From Berberis thunbergii (lineage: Eukaryota > Streptophyta > Magnoliopsida > Ranunculales > Berberidaceae), in contig QNQO01010656.1 in the NCBI GenBank assembly GCA_003290165.1, forward strand, positions 62,001-126,000: a DNA stretch of 64,000 nucleotides. The letters are read 5' to 3'. The first letter of the stretch is position 1. Every line of letters starts with the position of its first letter. The notes under the pieces were generated by a model. The model saw only the letters and a program-made list of their open reading frames with translations, made no database searches and was not told the DNA's origin. Positions 45,201 to 53,307 of the stretch are shown here, piece after piece. Both the position numbers and the translations under genes were made by a program.

Positions 45201-45778
45201 GGTTTGCGCGGTCTCATGCTCGCACAGCTATTGACGAGATATTTCGAGGACTTGCTTTGGTGGATATTGACACAGATTATAGCGATGAGATTATCTGGAT
45301 AGGAGGTATGGGAGGAGAGTTTTCAAGTAAGAGTGCGTATCATGCCCTACGACACAAACAACGACCCATTAGCTGGACAAGGCTCATATGGTTCAAAGGA
45401 CGCATACCGCGTCATAGTTTCATCGGCTGGCTAGCATTAAGCAAGTCCTTGAAAACCCAAGACAGGTTGCGCAGCTGGAATCAGATAGCTTCCTCGGTGT
45501 GCAGTCTGTGCAGAGTTGAACCAGAGAATGAAGAACATTTGTTCTTTTCCTGCGGGTACTCACGTTTTGTTTGGGCCTATATGCTCAGGAAGATGGGGTA
45601 TGATCATCAACCTCTCGACTGGGAAGCTGAATTGAGCTGGTGTCTCGTTCACTTTGCAGGGTCTGGGCCATGCTCTAATATCAAAAGGTTGACGTTTGTT
45701 GCTACTATTTATCACCTATGGTGTGAGCGAAATCGCGCCTATTTCGGCATGAACGACTCTCTACAAAGGATCTCATAA
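42251..45778 (+). CDS. LINE-1 ORF2 (endonuclease, reverse transcriptase, zf-RVT)
   Basis: ORF2 nicks target DNA and copies the LINE RNA at the nick. The frame is open from 42185; the ATG at 42251 (MIKTACWNIRGLN) fits the usual start. The endonuclease shows WNIRG, IIGLVETK, LLGDFN and ISDHSPM within the first 230 residues. Reverse transcriptase shows KAPGPDGFSSFFFK, VLVPKI, NDFRPISCCNVMYKCITKI, VKIDLRKAYDTI, GIRQGCPMSPNLF and the intact active site HLCFADDLMAF (about 44317-44350), then PVRYLGLPL. A zinc-binding CSLCRVEPENEEHLFFSC near 45500 is zf-RVT. The frame ends at TAA 45776-45778, overlapping the ATG of the RNase H frame (TAATG). Confidence 0.93.
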   Translation: MIKTACWNIRGLNDPIKQAEVRNLIRRQRVSIIGLVETKVRNEVKPQLQRDLVKDWLAIDNNDIVHGGRIWVLWDPQAVNVSVVSRSAQAIFVDTVWQNGFSCVLSFVYGSNDPTIRKQLWQEMDSFTASSKVPWALLGDFNSILNSQERVGGDEIRPGQFADFLQCVQGAGVFDCRYKGCFLTWSNKQEGANRVMSKLDRILINQDWLISVPDSEAEFLNPGISDHSPMILTIYEHKNPGPIPFRFSNYWSSDPTYMSEVEAAWSSPFLGNAMYCFVQKLKIVKAKLIEWRRAKFLNANTHLRVAQQQLEQIQSAIQLRPLDTTLAHREKGAVRNLGLAIRNEVYEINQRAKSKHMQSGDENVSYFHNYLRKRRSKNKILSLYTADHEKVKDMDAIGMECVRYFEDLFGPDHEQYDGSLIDNLQIDSVVTPEEGVKLTAQVSRDEITETLSLIDSTKAPGPDGFSSFFFKSAWRIIGDDFVKAVSNFFRSGHLLREVNATHVVLVPKITNASYLNDFRPISCCNVMYKCITKIMMNRMKAVVPQLVSLNQSAFVKGRYIHDNIMLAHELMRNYHRDTGRPRCAVKIDLRKAYDTIKWEVVTHMMRKMQFPVVFIHWISACMSTPRYSVLVNGSPKGFIKASRGIRQGCPMSPNLFVLVMELLNLLLKGKVAEGSFKLHHRCHDPAITHLCFADDLMAFFHGDRDSALALSQVLLMFKACTGLSVNYHKSNLYSSGVSHGDLQDIKSILGFNLGSLPVRYLGLPLISTRLSYVNCFPLIERVRKRIQSWKNRYLSFAGRVTLIKSVLNSMHIFWTACYSLPKRVIKELNSIMRNFLWSATDTSNKKPMVKWRTICHPYDEGGLGIRSIQTISLAAMIRHVWNIVKGKENLWVKWVTKNLIKDRDFWLMAVPQDASWCWRNILACRQEPSSLIRHAIGNGENTSLWKVPWHPMGILMPHFPQQLVYDSLLHKNATVSALIRDGRWFARSHARTAIDEIFRGLALVDIDTDYSDEIIWIGGMGGEFSSKSAYHALRHKQRPISWTRLIWFKGRIPRHSFIGWLALSKSLKTQDRLRSWNQIASSVCSLCRVEPENEEHLFFSCGYSRFVWAYMLRKMGYDHQPLDWEAELSWCLVHFAGSGPCSNIKRLTFVATIYHLWCERNRAYFGMNDSLQRIS

Positions 45779-46440
45779 TGAAGATTGTGAGTGATGTTAG
45801 ATTAAGGGTTTCAGTGTTGGAACACAAGGTGGAGGATTCCCCCCAGCATAGAGCTTTTTTTGATAGATGGAATGTTGACGTGAGCTACTTCAACAAACAA
45901 AACACTTGGCATGCATGGTCCAAGCCTGACCCAGGTTGGGTTGTGCTCAATTCAGATGGATCTCTCACCGAAAATCGAGACCCAGATGGTACAGTTACTA
46001 GACTACATGGTGGGTACGGCGCTATCATTCGTGATCACAGGGGAGATGTAATCACGGCAGGGGCAGGCTCGGCATTGGGTCGATCTGTTCTCCTGCATGA
46101 GCTACAAGGAGCTGAAATGGGCCTTACGCTAGCAAAGCAACACAATTTGAGGAATGTGATTATGTGCATGGATTCTATGAATGCATATAAATGCCTAACT
46201 ACCAGCATAGCTCCCCCATGCGAAGCTCGAGTCACTGTGAGACGCATGAAGGCAACACTACGCTTCTTTGATCAGTTTAAAATTATGCATGTATTTCGCG
46301 AGGTTAATCAAGCTGCGGACAAACTATAGAGTCTCCGACCCAGTGCGGAATTCTTAGAAATACTGCCAAGCTCTTTTGCTGAAGATCTCAAAAAGATAGT
46401 ATTTGATGATAAACGAGGACGGAAATATTTGAGATTGTAA
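45778..46440 (+). CDS. LINE-1 RNase H domain, separate frame with internal UAG
   Basis: In other plant L1 elements RNase H is the C-terminal part of ORF2. Here it is in a shifted frame starting at the ATG that overlaps the ORF2 stop. Motifs are WVVLNSDGSLTEN (first catalytic Asp), GGYGAIIRDHRGD, LHELQGAEMGLTLA (catalytic Glu), IMCMDSMNAYKCL (Asp) and FREVNQAADKL. A TAG at 46327-46329 interrupts the last part; reading continues in frame (SLRPSAEFLEILP) to TAA at 46438-46440. Both lesions could be recent mutations; the TAATG overlap could also allow termination-reinitiation. Confidence 0.85.
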
Positions 46441-46527
46441 TTGAAAATTCCTCTATTTTTTTCAGTGGTCTGGGGAGCCCATATACACCCCGCGCTTGCC
46501 TTTCAAAAAAAAAAAAAAAAAAAAAAA

Positions 46528-49521
46528 CATGTTGAACAGACAGTGAAAAATGAACGAGTGCTTACTCTATGAAATAAGATCCAAATTTAAACTAAAGGAA
46601 AAGAGGAATATAGGCTGAATAAAAACATGTCTTCCAGTCAATAGTTTTGCAGTTATGGTTACCGACCCCTACTTTTTGTTAACCTTGTGGCAGAGACCAC
46701 TCGAGGGGAGGGCATGGACAGGGTAGGAAGATTGAGCATAGTATAGTAACTCAATATCCTTATATTACAAGATTGAGCATCTTCATGTGCTCTAGTATTA
46801 ACTTCTCTTGCTCTGCAATTTACAGACTTGGATAGAATGGATTTTAAGTAACAATTTGTATAATTTTTTTTTTGTGATATAAGTTACTATTATTTCTTTA
46901 TTTATGTATTTGTTTTTATTGAGCAAGTGATATTATAATGAATAACTGTTATGATAGTAAGTGATTACAAATCATTTTTCCCCAATAAATTACACAATTT
47001 AGATTGCTAAATACAATTACAATAATTGTTATCTCGTGTAATAGATGTTCCAAAGTTCGTAGATGGCAATTTTGAACTAATTCTTCATAGAGCAACCATC
47101 TGCGACTCCTCCCACAGAGCCTCTTACAGAGGACTTAACCCCAATGCCTTTATCCCCCAGTCAAACTGTACCCCATTAACCAGGCCGTAAACGTCGTGCA
47201 GTGGCAAAGGGGGTTCAGAAAACACTCTGTAAATGTCTATGCTTGTAAATCAATTGCCCATCTTGTTCACTTTCGATTTCAGTTATGTCAAAATGACGTG
47301 TGTTTTCTATATATATCAAAGCAATGTGAAAATCTAAATACAATTTGGTGAGTTATGACACAGTGATTTTTGCTTTTATTTTCAAAATTTTAACAACATT
47401 TTAATTCAAATAAAAAACCTACCCTAACTTATTTTTATCTGAAATAAAATTAAAGATTCATTGAAAATCAGAAAAGGAGAACAAAATATGAAACCCTAGC
47501 CAATAAGGCTGAAAAAAACCCTATATGAAACCCTTCCTAACAAAATCAGTTGCTAACCTATTTGAATGACAACGCTAACTAACATTGTGGCAGCAATAGA
47601 CTGAAGAGGAACTTTTTGCAGGTGAGTTTGGATTAGGGTCGCAGAGCAATGGCTGCAATAAAGAATGGCTGTGAGTAAGAATCGCCAAATTGAGAATAAA
47701 CACATACAATCTAAGATAAAACTACATTGATTAGACAGCATGTGAGTTCATGACCTTAGCGATATACCATGCAAGCATCTCAAGATACCCTCAATTCGAC
47801 ACAATTGCAATTCTAGACGACAAGCTCGCAGACAAATTAGCATGTGAATTGGAATTACAATTGTTGAAACATGTCAGTATAATTTGCATACAAATTCAAT
47901 TCTTTGATTCGCAATGTCATAAATACTTTAAGGTTTACCCCAAAGTAACAGTTAGATAACCCTTTACCATGGTTGTCCGTTGGGTCACTCCCTCCAAGAA
48001 GCATTCAACATGCATTATTAGGGAAATTGCCTATGTGAGCCTGTTCAGATATCTAGTATTTCAAGTACTGCTACATATGGTTTGAAGCTCAGAATCTTAT
48101 AGCATTCATACCGAGACAAGTCAGCCACTCGAGTACTTAGACTAAGATCACTGATTACTTACAGTTGTTGCATAAAAAATGCACTATTGGATGATAGACA
48201 CTACCTAAATCAAAACGATGAATTATTCCCTGGTAAATGCTAGTAATGAAACATGCAGATCACAATAGAATTTTTTTCTGGTATGCGAAAAAAAATTTCT
48301 CCATAACAAAATAACAATCATTTCAAAGCCTAAATATAATGTTCCTGATCCTACGAAGTCAATTTTACCAAAAACAAATAATGGCTTTATACAACAAACA
48401 TATTACAACTTTATGAAGCAATAAAAACAGTTTCCACGTTACCTTGTAGCAACAACAGACTGAAGAGAAACTTCAGTTGTTAGGTTTTAGCTTTAAGTTT
48501 CTTCCACAACGTTTCCAATTGGTCCAATTGAGTTTCCAATTGGTCCAATTAGGTTTTTTAGCTTTGAGTTTTCTTCGACCACATTTCCTGTAAGGGAGGG
48601 AGATGTGAGATGAGAACGAAAGAGGAAAGGAAGGTCCGAAACAGAGCCAAAAAGATGTCAGAAACAGAGATGAGAGCCAAGAGGGAAGGAGGGCAGGAGG
48701 GAAATCGCGAAGGATGGAAGTCGCGAAGCAGGGAGGGAACTCGCGACGCTGCGAAGGAGGGAAGAGGGAATAGGGAACGAGCGAAGTCAGACTGGAAGCG
48801 CGAAGGATCGAAAGAGAGGGAAGGAGGAAGGAGGGAAGTCGCAAAGGAAGGGGAAGGAGGAAGTCGCGAATGAGCGCATGAGGGGAGGAGATTATAAATG
48901 GGTAACATCTAATCTGGCGTTTATTAAATCTAATACGACATTTTAAATATACAAATTTATTTTCATTAGCAGGATGCGTTGGCGGGTTTTTTTTTACTAT
49001 TTACCGACGCTTCAAAACAAAATGCCAGTATTGTGTGATCTTTACCAGCGCTTTTTACATCTAAAACGGCGTTTTGGAAAACACAATTTTATTTTCTTTA
49101 GCGGGATGGCGTGGCATGTTTTTTTCGATCTTTACCGGCGCTTTATAATAAAACGCCGATATTGTGTGATCTTTACAGCCGTTTTTTACATCTAATATGG
49201 CGTTTTGAAAAACACAATTTTATTTTGGTTTTTTTTTTCGATCTTTACCAGCGCTTCCTTACAAAAACACCGGTATTGTTTGATCTTTACCGGTGCTTCC
49301 TTACAACAACGCCGGTAATGTTAGATCTTTACCGGCGCTTCCTTATCAAAACGCCGGTATTGCTTAAGACTCAATTTTTTCCCCTAGCGGGAAACGATCA
49401 AGGTTTTTTTGTTCTTTACCGGCGCTTTATATCCGAAACACCGTTATTGAGTATGTTGTACCGGCACTTTTATTGAAACGCCATCGTGAAAGTGTTGTTT
49501 TAGACTTCGTTTTTTGTAGTG
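46528..49521. repeat. CACTA-C right half in tandem unit C
   Basis: Matches 30225-33232 and 35380-38344, including the purine-rich tract (48590-48890) and right subterminal repeats, ending GTAGTG at 49516-49521. A 30-bp local duplication present in A and B (aatacaatttggtgagtta twice) is single here. Confidence 0.88.
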
Positions 49522-49869
49522 TGACTTTCTGTCTAATTCTTTGGGCGCGATTTTGTGTGACAAAGTGTGACGCGTGGCTGCGATATTGACTTAGTTTTGT
49601 CGATTGATTTGGTAGAAGAAGTTGAAGGAACTTTTGGGTTAATTTGATGTGAGATAACCCGTGTTATTTACTCTTTGTATTACTCAAGTTTTGAGTAAAA
49701 AGCTTGAGAAGTTATTGTACTTCTTCTTATTTGATTAGTGGATTCTCTCAGATTTTTCCTGTGTTTTTTCTCTTTACATTGAAGGATTTTCCATGTAAAT
49801 TTTGGTGTCTCGTTTATTATTGCTTTAGATTATTTCTTTGGTATTCTTTTATTGGTATTTGTCCCAACA
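49522..49869 (+). repeat. Copia LTR end, copy in unit C
   Basis: TGACTTTCTGTCTAATT...GTCCCAACA, with more substitutions than in units A and B. It is followed by tttat (changed from ATAAT) and the same host flank (tgagtttgacactac). Confidence 0.88.
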
Positions 49870-50066
49870 TTTATTGAGTTTGACACTACTAGTTAATGTC
49901 TAGATCTTAGTTTAGGCTGTGTTTACAGGAGTTAAATAGTTGGCCAAGCCTGAAAGTTGATACCGAATTTACTGGATTGACTCGATCAATGATTGTTATA
50001 ATATGGTAGACAAGATGAACGACAATACAAGGAATGAAAGCAAATTGGGGCATGCACAACCACTAG

Positions 50067-51817
50067 TTTGATATAATGAAAGTTTGCACCACATGTGAAC
50101 ACACTGGGCAAGCATGGCTACGAAAGAATGTGGAAATTTCCAATGGCAACTGCAGCCTCTTGCATTCCGCAATCCCGAATCGTTTACACTGACCTGTAAA
50201 ATTGTCAAACTTTCCCAGGGAAAACATTGCATTTGTTGGTAGCATTGCACTCCATCAAATTCTCTTCAAAAGCAAACGCTATAATTACAAGGTGGTGTGA
50301 TAACATAGAAAATTTGTGGCAACTGTGGTTGTGGTAACTATAGTTTCATTTCTTTGTGCTTTCTTTACATATACACCAGAACATGGCTACCTAAATTATT
50401 GTAATGGATATCACAAGAGAAGGTGAAGCTGGAGGATCAATATTTGGAGCTTGTACGGCACACAAGAAGATAGTGTTCACAGTTGATGTGACGTCAACCA
50501 AGTTGTTGAGACATCCCTCTCTAATTGCGTTTGATTTGATGTCTTGTAGTTTGTAGGTTTTGTGGATGAAGAAGAAAAGGTGGCTTCTTCATTTTCTAAT
50601 TTCTAGCTAGGTACAAATCTACATGCATATGTAGAAGCTTAGGCATCAATCTCTTCCTCAATGATGAACTAAAGCTTTTAAGTTGTCATTGAGGGTCCTC
50701 ATGTCATAATTGGACTTGGCACACGTTCTTGATATAGTTAGCTTAAGATCAAGATGTTTCTTCTAAACATCGAGGAAACGTTGTTGCTCATCTCGAGTGG
50801 GCGCTCTCTCTCCTCGCGCGTTTCCTCGACGTTTAGAAAAGCCCTCTTGGCTAGTTGAACTAGTACATTTTGTTGAAAATCTTCAGTCTCTAAAAATTCA
50901 TCAGTTTAACTCTCAAACTTATAAAACTTAATTGGAAGGATAAAATTTCATAATGAACAAAAAAATCACGCTGAAAATCTCTTAATAGTGTTGGCCTACA
51001 GTTAATTAATTTGGACCAAATTAAAACTATAACCTTTTTGGCATAAACTCTCAAGATTTTGTACCAAACTAATTCAGGATCATTAGAAACGGGCATCGCA
51101 ATCAATCCTTCTGTTGCAAGTATTGCAAGAGATGATTAGGACACATCAACGTATTTCTATACTTTGCAGATACTTTTAAGAACAATCAAGATAAGATTGT
51201 AGCCTCAGTAGCAGTTAACAAAAATTTGATCCGGTGCAATAGGTAAGAATGGCATCAAGTACGGCTTTTTGGGACACCTCCAAAATTAGGCATGCCTGCG
51301 TCTCTCTTTGGATGATTGTGAGTACGAGGTTTTGAAGGAATTTAAAGAACGTGTACAGGCATTTACCCCTTGCAAATCAGCTCAAATATTATTTTGGATT
51401 TAGTGTACGATTGTTAAAAACTATGTTATTAGACTAGTATTCCAGGAAACAATCATTGTTCAGAGAAAGCAAATCGCTCCATGTTGTATTCGACAGAAGA
51501 GAACAGGTTTTGTGTATGTAATGAAAGTAGTAGGCATATTATCAAGGCAATATGCTATTAGTCAGTCACCATGATTTCATTTCGATCTTACGTGCTTCTT
51601 ACATAACCAATTTACATGAGAACCATGGCTACCTAAATTATTGAATCAGAGTATACAAAATTTGAGATCTAACCAATAAACCAATATATAACATCTCTAC
51701 AACAAATAACAAATCTTGTTTTCGTGCCCGATCTCATCCTTGATTTCCGACCTCCATAATGTTTCCGAGCTAAGAACTGAGGAGTGCTTCAGCTAACAAT
51801 CTTAGAAAGAAATAGTT
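50067..51817. other. host intergenic DNA downstream of the TPR gene
   Basis: No coding region was recognised. It holds a 20-bp imperfect inverted repeat (50761-50838). It also holds two duplicated flank traces: 'catggctacctaaattattg' with neighbouring similarity at 50352-50400 and 51590-51645, and 'gtcattgagg...catgtcataattgg' at 50686-50712, like the upstream flanks at 21000-21020 and 53243-53275. These suggest that an additional TPR copy once stood here. Confidence 0.45.
50761..50838. other. inverted repeat (20-bp stem, 38-bp loop)
   Basis: TTCTAAACATCGAGGAAACG at 50761-50780 pairs with 50819-50838 with a single mismatch. The loop is GC-richer (ctctctctcctcgcgcg). It could be a small foldback element or an RNA hairpin; nothing else supports a non-coding RNA gene. 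Confidence 0.55.
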
Positions 51818-52787
51818 CTAAGAAACAGAAATCAGAGATGGGTAAGTTCCTTGTAAGAAACCGGGAGGTCTTCTTGGAACCTCCCAACTTCCAGTTTCTT
51901 CCTCCTCCTCTTCTTCTTCTTCAGCACCCCATAGAAATCTGGCGTAAGAAGCCATAACATAGCTGTCTTCTGGGGCTGCTTCGACAGCTTGATTGAAGTA
52001 TTTATCTGCTCTAGAGGCATCTCTATGCGCCTCCCACATTAGATCCGCATACATAGATACTACATTTCCATCATTTGGATTCGCTAAAATTGCTCTTTCA
52101 CAATACTCTTCCGCTTTAATCACATTACCCAGAACCTGAATTTTCATAACAATCAAGAAAATGTCAATAAAATCACAAACAATTTGTATTTTGTTCTATA
52201 AGATAAAAAAACAAAGGAACTGAAAATGGGGTTGTGTAAATACTGCTTACCTCTTTCAAGAATTTTGCATAGTTTCCAAGAAAAAGAGCATTTCCAGGAT
52301 TCTCTTGGATCATTTTCTTGTAATAAGCATCAGTTCTGTTGTTCTCTTCATCCGAATTTGAAAATCCAGAGGATTCACCTCCATCTCCATTTCCACCATT
52401 TGATCTATCCCCAAGACTCCCATTTTTACCTCCTTCCATCAATTCACTCTCCTCCACCAATTCATCCAAACCCGAACTCGAAAAAATTCTATCCAACATC
52501 AGAGGCCTAGAATTCAGCCCCAAATCCTGTTCTTCCTCCCCTGCCAACTCTGCTTCCACCTTTTCCATTACCCCATTGAAACACAAAGTACCACTTTTCC
52601 TCTTGGGCACTGCAAGATCCCGAAGATCATTCTCTGAACTCGCTCGGCTCATCCCATTCCTTGCAACTAAAGTCATTGAATGGGGCTTTGGAATATGAAG
52701 AAGAAGGTCATGTTCTGGAGACAACTCGGTCGCATGGTGAGAAACAAAAGAGTTCAAGACCGGTGTGGAAGCGCTTCGAACCAGCAT
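51818..52787 (-). CDS. TPR-like superfamily protein, two exons, apparently intact
   Basis: Exon 1 is 52787-52251 (179 codons). It begins MLVRSASTPVLNSFVSHH, typical of a plant TPR-like family, and ends KFLKE before GTAAGC. The intron (52250-52136) ends in CAG, and exon 2 (52135-51818) continues in frame (VLGNVIKAEEYCERAI) to the stop, about 284 residues in all. The N-terminal half is rich in Ser, Gly and Glu and probably disordered. Repeats with TPR-like spacing start at DAYYKKMIQENPGNALFLGN and continue AEEYCERAILANPNDGNVVS and ADKYFNQAVEAAPEDSYVMA. Near the end is an acidic run of nine Glu. TPRs mediate protein-protein contacts; no specific partner can be inferred. An upstream ATG at 52853 in a longer open frame is less likely, because homologues start at MLVRS-like text. 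A decayed relative is at 20275-20690. Confidence 0.88.
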
Positions 52788-52903
52788 TATTATTCTTTTC
52801 TTTCTAACACACAGAGAGGTTATAAGCAGTGTTGTTAGAGAGATTGGTACCAAGAAACTGTTTTTGAAAACAAAACTTGAAGAAGAGTTGAAAGGTGAGC
52901 TTC

Positions 52904-52914
52904 GTTTTATATAG
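52904..52914 (-). promoter_or_regulatory. TATA box of the TPR-like gene
   Basis: The minus strand reads CTATATAAAAC, about 117 bp before the start codon. This would place transcription start near 52875 and give a leader of roughly 90 nt. Confidence 0.6.
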
Positions 52915-53299
52915 AAGAAGAAGAAGAAGCACAGCTGGACGATTGAAATTTGTTCTTGAATTCGTACTCAACGCGTGAAGATCGTTGTACCGTTTGACTT
53001 ATGTTGTCTAGTTGAAGAAAAAGATGCATGTGTGATTTGTATTGTAGTTTTTATTATGGGTTGAGTTGTATGGTGGAAATTTATTAAAGAGTTTTTTTTT
53101 TCCAGGTTGGTGGAGCTAATAATAACTACAAGCCTACAAAAATATGCATGGAGGTAAAAGGCAACTTTGCTTTGACTGGTTGTTTTATATGTGGCTTGTA
53201 GATGTCACTTTTGATGCATCAATCATGAGCTGGGCACACACTTTTAAAGCTGTCATTCGGGTCATTGTGTCATAATTGTGGTTTGGCTCCTGCTGTTTA
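52915..53299. other. upstream region of the TPR-like gene
   Basis: AT-rich with no gene. It holds GAAGAAGAAG just above the TATA box and a segment (53243-53275) resembling the flank of the TPR pseudogene. It ends at the 8-bp target copy of hAT-B. Confidence 0.4.
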
Positions 53300-53307
53300 C
53301 GCTCTAC

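Larger units (their letters stand above)
40521..46527 (+). mobile_element. LINE-1, nearly full-length L1-type LINE
   Basis: Insertion into tandem unit C, recognised because units A and B continue 'ctgcagagaacatgttg' where unit C has 'ctgca-[LINE]-acatgttg'. It has a short 5' leader, ORF1 (gag-like, zinc knuckle), ORF2 (endonuclease, reverse transcriptase, zf-RVT, RNase H), a short 3' UTR and a 23-bp poly(A) tail (46505-46527). There is no clear target-site duplication; instead about 3 bp of target seem missing. Few coding lesions are visible, so it is a young insertion, later than the tandem duplication. Confidence 0.93.
40478..50066. repeat. tandem unit C, partial, split by a LINE
   Basis: Third copy. 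40478-40520 continues the unit and is interrupted by LINE-1 (40521-46527). It resumes at 46528 and runs through the CACTA-C right end (49521), LTR end (49522-49869) and host flank to about 50066. There the host sequence continues (cactagtttgatataatg) without CACTA-D. Without the LINE it is about 3.58 kb. Confidence 0.9.

Noticed and set aside
48610..48873. 87-codon plus-strand frame rich in Arg, Glu, Gly
   Set aside because: Low-complexity purine-rich tract of CACTA-C; equivalent frames in the other tandem copies are not conserved as protein.
52339..52698. 119-codon plus-strand frame opposite the TPR gene
   Set aside because: Antisense shadow of exon 1, which has a proper start, splice sites and family-like text on the minus strand.
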